Source of the DNA: Zygnema cylindricum
Taxonomy: Eukaryota; Streptophyta; Zygnematophyceae; Zygnematales; Zygnemataceae
Direction: 5' to 3'
NCBI GenBank assembly: GCA_037447655.1
Contig: JBBHKE010003445.1
Span: forward strand, 9,921 to 73,920
DNA: 64,000 nt
Part shown: piece by piece, positions 1 to 14,945 of the stretch
Layout: every line of letters begins with the position of its first letter
How positions within the stretch are numbered: position 1 is the stretch's first letter
Made by a program: the position numbers and the translations under genes
Notes under the pieces: model-generated
Databases searched by the model: none
Seen by the model: only the letters and a program-made list of their open reading frames with translations
Told to the model about the DNA's origin: nothing

Positions 1-1656
1 TTTATACGCCATCAGAACAGATAAAAAACAGCGTCTGGACCCCCTACCTCAACCATAGCCTACCTGCGTGTGTAGCCTCCGCGAAGATTGGCAGTCTTTG
101 ACTAAGGTTGTAGTTCTGATCTTTAGCTATGCCCAATGACATCACACATAGTCTCCAGCGTTTTCAGTTTTAAAATGTATTGGCTTTGGCTGGCAAAAAA
201 AAAAGTTTTAGACTCATAACTGCGGGCTGGCCCAATACAGTGCGAGGTTTTAACAATTGGCAATTGGCTGGCCGCAAATGCTTTTATTTTCAATTGGCTT
301 TGAACTAAAGAGCGCTGATTGGCACGGGCGGGCATTGGCTTTTTCATGTTTTAATAGATTACATGCTGCATACTTATTCGGTTATTAATGCTAAGCAGCG
401 CAAGGGAATCTAAACGCTTTACTTATCACAATGATGTGGCGCTTAGCAATAATCACAGTTTCAAATTTGTCACAACTTCTTTTAAATGGCATTAACTACG
501 ATTAATTCTTAAACTTTAAAAAGTTTCACGGTTAGTCGCGAGAAATCAAGTTTCGGTTAACTTTTATTTTCGTAAACGCCGGTCGGTTAACGGTTAACAA
601 TTTTGGAGCGTGACATAACCCGGTCGGGCGTCAATACTCAGATTTTGAAAAAAAAAACGGTCGGTTTCGGTTATGTAAAATTTTGACTTTTGCGACCTCT
701 GATACACACTACAGTAACCCGTATCGATTTCTAGTCTTGATGTTGGAATCAGTTTCTGACGGTTAGAAGCGCCTCCGATGTGTGCGTCCATCCGATACCA
801 ACTCCATCCCCCAGGTCTGCGACAAAAAATAGACAAGACTACCGCATATTTAGACCGCAAGTTGTTAATTTCACAATGTGGAATTGGTCACGATAAAACC
901 ATCCAAAAGGTGGTAAAATACTAGAATTGTTTCAACGGACCCAGCTTTCAGTTTACCGTTTCTTGTATTGGCTATGCTATGTTTGACTGTTTGTTATCGA
1001 TAATAAAACTATATCGATGCATTTCCGATACTCTCATCAAAACCTTCCACCAAAACCGTTGCAAGAAAGAACTTGCCGGCCGGAGCAAAAGTGGCCGGCA
1101 AAGGCTGCGGAGGCCATGGACCTATGTGCTCATCTCACGCGCCATCATGATGTAATGCGTCTCCGCCACCATTCCAAACCTTCCATTTCCGCCCTAACTG
1201 GAAAATGCAAGGCGAAACAAACACAGGAAAAGAAAGCCGTCTCTTCTTAATACGTCAGCACGTCCTTCCGAATCTGACGTTCTCCACCTTTGTCTTCTTT
1301 CGAAGCAGTCGTTTTTCACCATTTTTTCCTCCCTTTTGTTTTATCTTTTGAGTAGATTAAACCGACGACAGACTTTTTGACCAAGCGATTGAGAATCTTT
1401 TTCTTACATTCACTTGTTGAGGAGAATAGTGCAGCAGTGGTTTTTCAAGAAACTTGGTGTTTGATACACTCGATCCAGTTCTCTCCTTTCCTTTCTTCCC
1501 CGGGACATTCGGTGTAGGAGTCAGTGATTATAAGCATTTGTAAGCGCTGAAGCAGAAAATTTTGTTTACATTATTTGGAGGAACAGAAGAATAGAGGTGT
1601 AGAAGTGCGCGAAATCAGTTATTATGTTAGGGGGGCAGCCCTAGAGCTTTCTGAAG
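1..1656. other. Upstream intergenic region of the NST1-like gene
   Basis: No open frame here has a recognisable protein or a plausible exon series. Around 520-680 the DNA carries several CGGTTAAC/CGGTTWCGG-type short motifs in both orientations, which looks like a decayed inverted-repeat element. The last 350 bases are probably promoter and 5' leader of the gene that starts at 1657, but no clear TATA box or transcription start can be assigned. Confidence 0.4.
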
Positions 1657-4600
1657 ATGCCAATTGTATCCCACAGGGGGACCTCTTCTGATCACTCATC
1701 TGTATTGCTTTCTGGAATTTCCGGTTCGGGAATTGAGGCTCGGAGCTCGCTTTGGGTGAGGTCAGGAGTGGAAGATGTTACTCCAATAGAACTACAGAAG
1801 GTAACATTTTTTCAAGAAGACCTCTAGAAGGTCAGAAGGCTAGGTTTGCAGTTATTTTCATCCAACAATTTCTTTCTACTAACAGATCTCGTCTTCATGT
1901 TCATAACGATCTCAACGGAGCCAAATGCGTTTTAGTTATGTTCTTATGTGTCCGTTTGTGTTTGGATTACATCTTTCTAATTTATAACATCTTCTTAGGA
2001 ACGACCAGTTGCTTGGTTTATGTAGCTTCTCAAACATTTTTTGTTTTTGCTAGTCTGCAAGCTCAGTCATTCTGAACAAGACATTTTGAGTTGAGAGTAG
2101 AAACCTTACAGCTGTCACATTACATCTGCCAAGTTGTCTTTAGTGTTCACTTGTGTAGACGAAGCCATTGTTATTCGGAATTCACTATGTGGTGCAGAAG
2201 AACGTGTATATCACGGTGACGCTGAAGGTGGTGATTTCTTCAATTTTTCTTGCGTATTTCTGCAGTGAATATGGCTTAGGTTTTTCATTAATAGCAGTCT
2301 ATGTGTTGACCATATTGTGAACGATATCCACGTGATTCCAATTACAGTGATGATATCTCGAGATGGGCCGTTTTGATGTTTGCCATCAGTCTGGATGACC
2401 TACTGTGTCAGATTTTTACGAGAATGTGGGAATCATAATGCAAATTCTAAATTGCCTTTCTTGTGAACTGCCTTTCTTTTTCACAAAGTGACATACCTCA
2501 GGTGGAGTATGTTGTGCTTTTTTAGGTGCTTTTCCCATTATAATAATTGTGGTTTTAAATTTGTGTCGTGTGCACATTGTTGTCCTTTTTCTCTTCTTTT
2601 TTAGTTATAGAGTTGTTGGCTTTTTTTGGAGGATTCCGGTTTGACGATTCCTGTGGATGTGTGCAACAGAAGTTTTGTCGCTTCCATGTTAAGAAAGCTG
2701 CTGATAAATGTATGAAGTCTGTATTACGGCTTGTTGTCCTTCTGGCGGATATCTGTGGTCCTGTATGTTTCATGCCTCCTATAATTTAAAAAGATGCCGG
2801 GGGTTATCCAGTCAAGTAGACATCTTGGGGACTACTGTTATAAACTGCGCCAATGCTATGAAGGATCAGAAATTGGTTAATGGCTAGTTTAATTTGCATA
2901 TAAGTAATTAAAAAAGCTGTGAAACTTGCTGCTATAATGCATGGACCCGGAAATTGGTTTGTGGCCTAACTACCTTCTAATCAAGCTTTTAATTCTTTGC
3001 CTCAGCATAGGCGGGTTCTGGTCAAGCTAGTTTGGGAATTCCTCTCGTGGTTTGGAATTTTATTATTCTGTTTTAAAGCTGATATTCTGCAGACAGGCAT
3101 TGCGTAATTGTTTTCTGTAGACTTTTTCTCATTTGCTTCCATTCCAAGCTTTTTAGGTCAATGGTTGTGCATTGTCGGCTGTAAAGGCAACATGTCTTTG
3201 TTGTCTGTCTCTGCATTTCCTCCAGCTTTTGTTCAATGAGACCTTGGCTTTAGTTGTGATTTTCCACTGCGTGTACCAGTAGATTTTGGGCATGTTCCTC
3301 TTACATAGGCTTGGTGTGTAGACGGACAAAGACAGGAAACTCCATTTTGTCGTAAGGTCGTGGATGCTAAGACTTGAAATAGCAACTTGCTGTGACACAC
3401 TAGCATTTTAGTGAAGTGCTAGACTTTCGGCGTAATCTTAGTTCTAAAAACTCCATTTCTTCGGCCTCTTCTGTGTGAACCTGCGACTTTTTGCCGTTGA
3501 CTGAAAGTGAGTTCCTCATGTTGCAATTTTGTGCAGTTTTGGGACTCGCTGTCATTTGAGGAACGGAAAGAGCTTTTGCGGATTGATAAGCAAACACTTT
3601 TTGAGCAAGTCCGGAAGAATCTCTATTGTTCTCGATGTCATGGGCTTTTGGTCGAGGGTTATGCCCAAATCACATTGTATGGGAAGGGTCAACAGGGAGG
3701 AGGGCAGTCCTCTAAGGGGGGAGGAAGCAATGGATTTTCTTCAGGAACAAGCTCTGGGAGAGGGGTAAATGGAACACATGCGGCCATGTATGACGATACA
3801 GATGATCCATCGGTGCACCCTTGGGGTGGCCTTGCCTCCACTAGGGACTCAATGCTTACCTTGCTTGACTGTTTCCTTCGAGGAACACCTATACAGGTCA
3901 GTTGTTCTTATCTGGGCTGCCCGTATAGCACTTAATAAGGACTAATGAACTATCTGTGTCTGTAGTGAGGTGTTCGTTGCATGAGTTGTGTATTTTTGTA
4001 GAATTTGGTAATAAGTACTCATTCTGGTGAATGGGTTGGAATGTTGGCTCGTATAATGAATTGACTAGAACGCCGTTTAGGGAAGATGTAGGAGTATTGC
4101 CTTTAATAAGGCGACTTCCTTCATGTGTTTAAAGTCTTACATGCGGTTCAATGCCACAGCCGCAGCACTATAAGTGAAGTTCTCTGCATAAGCATTGTTT
4201 TCAGGCAAAGGGTTCAGGGTTTATGCGATGATTTCACACTGAACATCTGGACAATGGCTGTTATTGTTAACCTTAGTTTTTCACTCCCATAATTACGTTT
4301 TTACTCTCCGAATGGCCAAGTAGTACAATTCCGGTGCAGAGTGAGACGGCAATATCCGGCTGCAAAGCGCTGTAAAGGTGATTCATTGCAGTCTGGATGA
4401 AATAGCATACATTATTTTTATTTATTTGTATGGTCAAGAACTTTGGCAAAGATTGTTATGATTTTTCAAGCAATATAAGTTCTGCTGTTTACAGTTGATC
4501 AAATTAAAAGTGCTTGACAGTTGGGAGAGAAAATTTTGCATGCAATGGTCGACGCTCTGGTTTCTTGTGTTTCTCTGTTTAGTATATACCTGTGATTTAG

Positions 4601-7600
4601 TGTTGAAGTTTTATGATCTTATATGTATTTCTGAGTGTGAATCTTAGCTGCCTTGTTAAACTTAACGACCTGCAATATTATACCGCTAAGCTTGGATGGG
4701 GACTGGGATGGAGCACATTACCTTATACATTGAAAACTCATGCATGCATTCCTCAAATTGTCACTTCAGCTGAGTATGTCCATACTAATTCCAGCGGGAG
4801 ATATAGTACTTTCATCATTAATGGATTTGAGTGGACACCTTTAGGTTGTTTGAGCCTCTTATTTAGCCATGCTCTCGTTGTTCTTGTTAATCATTCGGAG
4901 GTTTAACGGAAAAGTTGCCCATCATGATTGTTAGTTCGATGTTCATTCTATTGTACGATGAGGTCATGCATGTGAACAGTCATTTTACACAGCTGATGTT
5001 TTGGTAATGGCCGAAAGTTGAGGTTGAGGTTGTCTTGCCGATCTTTCGAAGTTGCTGTCAAGTGGAGAAATTAAGATTTTGTTGTTTCTCATTCATAGAA
5101 CGAGGACTTGACGCTGTTATTATGGATTGGAACTGCAGGTGTTTTACAGTGCAAGGGCAAGGGAGAAAGAAAGAGAGTCCTTGTATCCAGATGCTTGTGG
5201 TGGGAACGGGAGGGGCTGGATTAGCCAAACTAGTGCAGGAAGCAGTGGTAGGGGGCATAGCACGAAGGAAAGTTGTGCATTGCACACTGTGCGACTCTCT
5301 TGTGAAGCACTTGTAGATTTCTGGTCGGCTTTAGGAGAAGAAACTCGGAGATCTCTTCTTCGGATGAAGGAGGAAGATTTTATAGAACGTCTTATGTTCA
5401 GGTAAGTTTGTGCCGCGGAGGAGGAGATCACGTTGTTGTGGCACATGTGAAATTAGTGGGATCGGCATAGTCATGGCATTGGTAACGTGCCAATGTCACC
5501 TGTGTTTCAAAATTGACTTGTGATTTTTTTCTTTTTTCCCGAATGGCTGTAGCATGAACTTGATTTGGGTCTTGGTCAGATGGTCCTTCCGTAGCGATGT
5601 TATAACCTGAGCAGATTATGGCTGTTTCCGATGTAGGTGCTTTAGGGTATTGCAGATAGTTTTAATATTCAATCTTTTAAGGAGGAAGGACATGCCACAT
5701 CTACTCTTTTGATACCTCTTTGCTGATGTTGCGGTGGAATGTTGCAGATTTGAGAACAAACGATTTTGCCGAGACTGTCGACGTAATGTGTTGCGGGAAT
5801 TCAAAGAATTGAAAGAACTGAAACGATTGAGGAAAGAGCCTCGGTGTACGCCCTGGTTCTGTGCTGCAGATACAGCTTTTCGATATGAGGTTAGTTTTTT
5901 GTGTTAGTGCTCATTGCTAGCCCACATGAGCCCGAAGGTTGCCTTTGCCGTAGGTTTTGAGGTAATCATTTTTGTCAATGACTCGCGGTTGATTACTCGG
6001 TTTGTGTTTGGTCTAGTTTGCTTTGAAGCCAAATGTGATGCTCAGGGATGTTCAAGACCCAGTAATCACATTAATGCTAAAACCTCTCCCTCACACATAA
6101 TCTTCACACGGAATTGAAGGTTTCTATGAAATTCATGTGTTTCATGGACAAGTTGGTAATGGGATTGGAAATTTCTGACATAGAGAACAGGCCAACTAAA
6201 CCGTGACTGCGGACTGATTTAGTGTTAATAGGTCTATTTTGGTCCAAAAGACGTGGACGATTCTGAACCACAAAAAGAATTAACGTTTTCAAAAACCAAT
6301 TAGTTTTAGCAACGCTATTTTGCATTGGGAGGGCAAAAAAAAAACGAGACGGAATCAGTGTCATTAACGCTTCTAGGGATCCACAGTGTATCGTAACAGC
6401 TACCCTGCTCAACTCGAACGGTTTGTTCTGAATATTGAACTTTTGGCGTCAAGTTTTTGAGATAGTTGAAGTACTGTTGTTAATGAAAAGTTTGAAGCTT
6501 TATATTCGTGGAGGATATAATGTTTGTCGTAGGCAAACTGACGTGTTCGAATTGTCAAACTTTTGGCACAGAACAACATTAGAATACCCCAAGTGTTTAA
6601 AGTTCATAAGGGTGGCTATTACAATGTAAAATACTACTGTTAGTAGTTTTCACACAAATTGGCTTGTTAACGTTATTCAAGACTTTTTTGTTGTGTGTAT
6701 TGATCAAATTATAGGTTGTCCAGCAGACATGCATGAGCATAGTTATACGCAGAAATGTCACGTGTGTGAACAGAACATCCACAATCTATAGATTGATTGC
6801 TTTTCATACTACTCTTCTAGCAGCAAATTATAGACCTTATTGTCAACTTTTTGTCAAATTTGCGATTTTCATTTTTGGGGTTTCTGTGAAACAGGCTGTT
6901 CTTGGATTTTTTTTCCCTTTGATGTTTCTATTGATTGGTTGAAGTCATGTGCTCTGGAATCTTACCAAGCGCAACTCACCATTTTCAGGTGATGGATGTT
7001 TCCTTCTCATATGGAATTGGCCGCTGATATAATGATGCAGGTTACAGATCGTTCACTCTATATGGACTGGCGAGAGTGCTTCCTTGGAGACGCAGCTAGT
7101 TTGTATCAGAGGTTCGAGTGGGCTTTAGGAACAGCAGAAGGAAAGGGAGACATTCTTCCTTTTGAGGATGTTGGACTTTCTGAAAGTGTTCACGTGGATG
7201 GCTTGGACCTTAGTGGCCGTACAGTATGTTACTTGACTGTTAGGGGATGGAAACGTGACGGTAGGAGCAGCGAATTATGGGTTAAAGCGTGCGCTGTGAA
7301 GGGGCAGTTATGTGTCCATCGTCGACTATTGGTGGGTGATGGTTATGTGTCCATCACAAAGGGCGAGAGCATTCAGCGGTTTTTTGAACGAGCAGAAGAA
7401 GCTGAAGAAGAGGAAGTAAGCCAATCATCTGTTAAGCCCTTGGAGAAGTCAGAGGCCTAATAATCTAATATTCCACCCTGTGACGTGGGGCTGACTGGAC
7501 ATTGTTGATATGATTGTTTTGTCTTTTTGGGTGTTTTTCCTACTGTTTTTATTCCGATTATCACTTAAGGCCACTAACGGCCTGTCCACGTTGGTTGTCG

Positions 7601-10600
7601 AGTTTTTAAAAGTGAATCCTCCTGATGGTATGATGTAAAAGTGAACACTCCTGATAGTATTTTTCTGCTCTATGCGTTTCAGGAAGTCATTCCAGGCAAA
7701 TTGTCTTCACAGTCATTGTCTCCTTCACAACAGGGACCAGAAAGTAGCATTTACTGATCGGTACATGTTCTGGGATTTCATGAAATTAGGAGGAGGAGGC
7801 CCTGGATAAAGAGGGTAATGAGCTTGATGGAGATGGTCTGCGACCTCAGAAACATGCCAAAAGTCCGGAGTTGGCCAGGGACTTTTTGTTGGATGCTGCT
7901 ACTGTGATATTTAAGGAGCAGGTAAAAATGAAGGCACATTGGTCCTTTCTGCTCATTTGACTTTCCAAGAGTCGCAGGTCACGTACATATGTATTTGAGA
8001 TTCCAAACATGGAAAGTCTTTCGGTTGTGTAGGGCTTTTTTTTGTTTTTCTTTATTTTTGAAGCTTGTATTTCACTTGATCAAACAGTTTTCTGTTAATG
8101 TGAGGTAAGATACGTGACTTAAGTATCTATTCCGTTTTCCAATTACTGGTAATATTAGAGGCTTGACTTCGGTGAACGGTTTACTTTTGTGCAGGTTGAG
8201 AAGGCATTTCGTGAAGGCACTGCAAAACAAAATGCTCATAGCATCTTTGTCTGTTTGGCGTTGAACTTATTAGAAGAACGAGTAAGAGTGGCTTGCAAAG
8301 AAATATCAGCATTGGAGAAGCAGGTTGGTTCACGGGCTAACATCCTAGTTTTCGTTCTTTGCACGGAGGGACTTTTGATGAATGCCATCCTCTGTTTAAG
8401 TATAGGGATTAAGGGTTGTCACCTGGAAGTCATGGTGCACTAACTTGAGCAGCCTTCCATACTAACATTTTTGCCTTCGTGGTGGTCTTTCTTGCAGAAT
8501 AAACTTCTGGAAGAAGAGGAGGATGAGAAGAGAGAGGAGGAGGAGCGCAGAGAGAGACGGAAACAAAAAGAGAAAGAACGAAAGCTACGAAGGAAGGAGA
8601 AACTGAAAGGCAAAGATAAGGGCAAAGGAGAGGAAGAGAAGGAAAAAGTTGTGACGACCGAGGAAGATGAAGGAAAAGCGAAGGAAAATGGGCCTTTGAG
8701 TCAACCGCTGTTTCCTCCAGCTGTACCCAGCTGGCCGTCGTCTGGGAAAACCTCTGTCACAGGCAGTGACGATGAGGAGGATCACAGAAATGGTGTCTTT
8801 CAGGCTGTGAAGGGGAATGATATCGGTGAAGGGACTGAGGTTGATGGTTATGGTGAAGATAGAAATGAGGAGGGGCGGGTGGACAGTGAGAATCATTTTG
8901 GAGATGTGGAAGAGGAGACTGGAAAGGACAACCATTTTGCAGAGGATTGGGATAGAGATGGTACTGATAATGCACAGGTTGGGCAAAAGGGAATTGCAAG
9001 TAGGACCCATGGTCTGGTTACTGTGTCACCTAGTAAAGCGATACAGGGGAAAAAAAAAATTCCAAAGCATTCTGTGCAAGCAACAAAAGCAGCTCTTGCA
9101 CTTGCTGGTGGTTTGACATCAACCGCAATGCCCCTTGCGAAAGTTACGCCGAGGCCTTCAACTTCGGTTAACTCTTCATCGGTTTCTGTCTCAATTCGAC
9201 CACCTTCATCTTCCTCCACTTCCGCTTCCTCTTCTTCTTCCTCGTCTTCTTCTTCTTCCTTTTCTTCTCTTCCTACTTCTTCTTTTCCTTCGTACTCTTT
9301 ACCTTCTTCGTCCTCCTCTTTCCCTTCCTTTTCCACTTTCTCCTCCTCTTCCGCTTCCGTGTCCTCTTCCTCCTCTTTTGTTTCCACTTCTTCCTCTTCC
9401 TCTTCTTCTGCCTCTTCTATTTCTTCCGCTTCTTCTTCTTCTTCTTCTGCATCGTCATCTTCTTCTTCTTCTTCTTTGTCTTTGTCTTTGTCTTTATCTT
9501 CTTCTTCTTCTGCTACTATTACAACTACTTCTCCTGCGTCTATTTCTGCTTCTGCTCCTGTACAAAGTAGCGGAGTACAAAGTGGTGGAGTTTGTCGAGA
9601 AACGTCTGAAAATGATAAAATAACGCCTGCCCAAGGAGGAGGGCTGATACAGAGGGGACCGAACCAAACCCAATATGCTGTGCCACCTGCTCCCAACACG
9701 GAAAGTGTCCATAATGGAGCTCCATTGAGACAATTTTTGCCTTCCGGAGCTCCTTCTGCAAGTGCGTTCGGGACTCTAACTTCTCAGGCTATGCCAGTAG
9801 GTGTGGTAGGAAGTCCTCCCTTGTCAGCTTCTTCGGTTGGTGCTCAAGTTTCAGTCCCAAGCTCTCCATCCTCTCTCCGACCTTCAGAGTCCAGAGCAAC
9901 TGGAGTTGGGACAGAGCAAAACTCATCTGCTCAAAGGCAGCCGGAAAGACCAAGTATGAGTGGGAGTGATTCCGGCGGAGGGAAACTAGTTGGTGGTACC
10001 CAGTTGCAATCAGCTACAGCCAAGGATACATTTGTAGGACCATCTCCTCTTCATGGGCCAGGATTATCCTCAACAGGGTCATCTCTTGGGCCAGACAATT
10101 CCTCTGGTTTTCTTCTCTCTGGTTATAATAGTAACAGAGGACCATCCTCTGATTCCAATGCTACCCGCCCACCAACTACACCTGATTATTCTCTCCTCGG
10201 AGAGGAGGCTCTTGGTGATTCCTTACCTCCAAAACCACGAGAGACTAGTGTATCGGCCAGTAAGGTACCCTTACGAACTCTACCTGGGTCAAGGCCTGAG
10301 TCAACCACAGAATCAAGCTCCTCAACTCTCGGGGGACAGGGCTCAGCAAACCAAACTACAGCCGGCCATAGTCCCACCTTACCTTTACCCCTTTCTCAAC
10401 GCTCTTCATCTCAACCATCGTCTGTCTCTAGTCATATTCAACTCGGGAGTCAGCATACGAGAGAGGAAAGAACAAATCCAGGCTTATCATCAATAGGCGT
10501 CCAATACCGAAACGCCCCTCCACATGTGGCGGTTTCAGTAAATTCTTTATCTCAAGCCGGAGCTCCATCTAAAACAGCGGTTCATAGTAGAGTTCCCTTG

Positions 10601-11572
10601 CCAGCTGGCACGTCAGGACAGGGCGTTCTCCCGGTGCCACCTGGTCATGGGCAAATGGGGATTCCAGGAACAGGAATGGGTCCAGGGGGGATGTTGGGGT
10701 CTCCTCCTCTTGTTTCTGTACCGGGACTTAGTCAGGTTCATAGACCTGGGACTCATCCTCAGTCTCAAGGACAACCGGGGGGTTTTTACCAAAGTCGAGG
10801 TGGTCCTCAATGGGTTCCCAGAGGGCGAAACGGGATGCTTCCGATACCGACGGGAGGTGGTGGGCCATACATGACTCCGGCTGGAAATGGAAGGTTAGGA
10901 GGGATGGCCTCCCAGGGTCTCCCAGTTGGAGGATTGCGACATAGTCATCCTGTTCATGTACAAGATGGTGGTATATCTGGAGTCGGGAGATCTCCTGTCG
11001 TCTCAACTGGTATTAGTCCTCAGATGCCTCCTCCTCCTGCGGAAACTGCTGTAGGGAGACCGGCGGTCGTAAGGTCCAGTGGGGAATCTTCTTCTTCCGG
11101 TGGTCATGTCACTACTCAAGGTACAGTCCACCCTCTATCAAGTCAAGTTCCCATGAGTGGGCCGGACGGAGGAGTTATGGCTATGGGTCTTCCTAGACCA
11201 TCTCTTGCTTTTGCGGCTCCTGGTCCAGTGAATACGGCCTCCATACCTTTGTCAGTGGATATATCTTCCGATAAATGTAAGCCCCCGAGCCACGATCCTT
11301 TTAGTTTTTCTCTTTTCCATTTTGGTGGTCCGGCTCCTGTCCCTCCATTGGTTGTTAGTGGTCCGACCTCTTGTGGAATAATTGGGGGTGATGGATTCTC
11401 GGATGGTCGTTTGAGAAATGGAGGAGGTCAGGATAGAGGAATGTATGAGCCCAGTGTAGAGGAAGTGGGAGCGGCTCGAAGTCGAGTGATTGTTAGAGAA
11501 GAGAGTGACGTGAATATTGGGGAGTATAGTTTATTTTCTTCTGGAGCAGGAAAGAGTTTCGGATTTTTTTGA
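1657..11572 (+). CDS. NST1-like protein (plant 'stress response protein NST1' type), 8 exons, about 1539 aa
   Basis: Exons read from open frames and GT-AG junctions that keep phase: 1657-1800, 3537-3896, 5139-5401, 5748-5889, 7041-7415, 7790-7921, 8195-8323, 8498-11572. The ATG at 1657 opens a 48-codon first exon. Residues 49-90 hold the family's conserved start (FWDSLSFEERKELL) with a CxxC pair (YCSRC). A second Cys cluster follows near 260-300 (FCRDCRRN, then C-x3-WFC). Exons 5-7 encode the conserved globular region and a segment ending in LEKQ. Exon 8 begins with a Lys/Glu-rich coiled-coil-like stretch, then a poly-Ser tract (about residues 742-870) and a Ser/Pro/Gly-rich, probably disordered tail. 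The match to land-plant NST1-like proteins is strong over exons 2-8. The molecular function is not established; paired Cys suggest zinc binding and the basic stretch suggests nuclear location (inference). The tail after residue 560 is much less conserved. Confidence 0.88.
6180..6400. repeat. Decayed small inverted-repeat element in intron 4 of the NST1-like gene
   Basis: The segment contains the family signatures 'TTTAGTGTTAATAG' near its left side and 'CAGTGTCATTAACG' plus 'CACAGTGTATCG' near its right side, in inverse arrangement. The same words recur at 14706-14930, 19861-20057, 52230-52420, 56040-56350 and 59150-59320. The ends are too diverged to give exact borders. Confidence 0.35.
9176..9560 (+). 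repeat. TCT/TCC microsatellite coding a poly-serine tract
   Basis: About 385 bases of the last NST1-like exon are an impure pyrimidine tract of TCT, TCC and CTT units. In frame it encodes mostly Ser with scattered Ala, Phe, Thr, Pro and Leu. Long E-rich (antisense) and L-rich (shifted frame) open frames over the same stretch are by-products of the tract. It remains open for over 120 codons, so it is probably translated. Confidence 0.85.
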
Positions 11573-13128
<1,556 letters not shown>

Positions 13129-13590
13129 TATTTGGTTCTCTCTGTCCTAGCCGGGAAATCCAGATTCCATGTCTGTTTAGTGCAAAAATTCACCGACTGT
13201 GACAGGCGCCAAAAACCGGGCACTCAACAAGATAAACTTTTTAAGACCAGCTGCATGGAATGAAGCGATGCAATATGTAATATGTCACAAAATAAAAGAT
13301 GGAGGTGTGTCTACTGGCTCGGCGTCGCTGGAGAATACAAAAATGGGATTAAGAATTGGAAAAAACTATGAAATAGAGCTTTGTAATTTTTTAAAGTTGT
13401 CAAAGAAAATTGAAAGTTTTTTTTTCTGCCACGCCATTCATAGTTGGTCTATCTGATTGCAATTTTTGTGTGCTTGTGGTAAACATGGAGTCTGGAGTTT
13501 TGATGAAATGAATGATCGCCATCTAATATTCATCGACATTTTGAACACGAATGTCTCAAGCCATGACAACCAACACATATCTATTATTAT

Positions 13591-14388
13591 TAGTGTTGTG
13601 TATCAGTAAAAAATTTATCGTGATAACACCGATACCGATAGTTATCGGTTATCGAAAGGTCAGAGGTCTCGATATATCGGTCCGAGATCAACAAATTCCA
13701 TATCGGCGATAACGTAAAAGAATATAGTATGCATACGATAGTACTTTATAATATACTGTATTATATTATTGACTTTATATAGCGTGGTATGCCACGTGTA
13801 ATAATTTGTTCCGTACGCTGTTTAACTGAATTTTATCACGGATAACGCGGCACAAAAACGTTGACAAATTTAAAATAATAGTTTCTAGTTCTAAAATTAT
13901 AGTACCGAAACGAAAAAAAAAATTACATTGTAAATTTGTAAAATCAAACTTTTTCAAAAACCAGACGAACAGGCGAAAAAAGCAGATGAACAAATCTGTC
14001 AGACTGCCGCCATTAACTGCCATTTATAAAAAAATAATAGTCAAAAGGACATTTTGGAAGGGGTACCCAAGTAAAACCCCCTTAAATTAGAAATAATGAA
14101 GGAATTATCGCGATTTTTTATCGAAATCGGGGGGAAGGGGGTCCGCAGCGCGTCCGGGGAATAACACGTCCAGTTGAGTGTACTGGCCGTACATTCATCT
14201 GTACGGTCCGTACTGATATTGCCAATAGGTATCGATATCGGTGTCATCGCCGATAATAACCAATAAATATCGGGTATTTATCGGTGATAACACCGATAAC
14301 GATATATCGTACCAATATATCGATTATCGGCTATCTGAAAAAAGGCCCATATCGGTTATCGGCAAATCCTTACCAATACACAACACTA
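13591..14388. mobile_element. hAT-type MITE, 798 bp, with 8-bp target duplication
   Basis: The ends are TAGTGTTGTGTAT on the left and its reverse complement ATACACAACACTA on the right, agreeing with the TAGNG-type termini of the hAT superfamily. The flanking octamer ATTATTAT occurs at both 13583-13590 and 14389-14396, a perfect 8-bp duplication as hAT transposases make. No transposase is encoded, so the element is non-autonomous. Both subterminal regions are packed with TATCG/CGATA words (for example TTATCGGTTATCG), the kind of dense short motif that hAT transposases bind. A related, incomplete copy starts at 25505. Confidence 0.9.
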
Positions 14389-14705
14389 ATTATTATAATA
14401 ATAAGACTTTATTTACGGTACTTACAAACTTGGTAGCATACTACACTATCCATTGTTGTTACTGTTTAAAGATACATTAGTGTTAATGCGATATTAGAAT
14501 GCACAATGCTAATTTAGTGCAAGGAAACGTGTCAGATTATAGTACCTTAAGTAGTGTTGTGAAGGCCAATTTCATGATTTCTGGCCAAAAATGAAAAAAA
14601 ATCGCGACCGGATTAGTGTTATAAACTCTAATAACGATGCGCGGTGTAGCTAGAGTAACCGAACTCCAAACAGTTTTTAACTTGGATGGTTTGGACAACA
14701 ATCCG

Positions 14706-14930
14706 TACACCGTGTATCGCTATTAGTGTTAACAATTTTTTCGCCACTTAAAACATATTTTCTCCGTACACACTTGTCCTATTTTCAATTCGAGACCGCC
14801 AATCGGAAGCTCAGAATCTTACCTTTCAATCGCCACCGTCAGATCCACAATCCGACAACTGTGTACAGAGAAAAGATGTATTAAGTGGCAAGAAAAACAT
14901 TAACACTAATAGCGATTCGCGGTATAGTGT
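14706..14930. mobile_element. Small inverted-repeat element (intron-seeding MITE family), intergenic copy
   Basis: The left arm ACACCGTGTATCGCTATTAG, continuing GTGTTAAC, is repeated in inverse form on the right as TTAACACTAATAGCGATTCG followed by CGGTATAG. The interior shows a second inverted pair (CACTTAAAACATATTTTCTC versus the reverse of GATGTATTAAGTGG), so a transcript would fold into a long hairpin. There is no coding capacity. Diverged relatives sit in introns of all three genes of this window. Confidence 0.65.
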
Positions 14931-14945
14931 CGCCGACTGTTTTCG

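Noticed and set aside
8893-9699. 268-codon Glu-rich antisense open frame
   Set aside because: Mirror of the serine-coding CT repeat; the + strand frame continues a conserved protein with supported splice sites.
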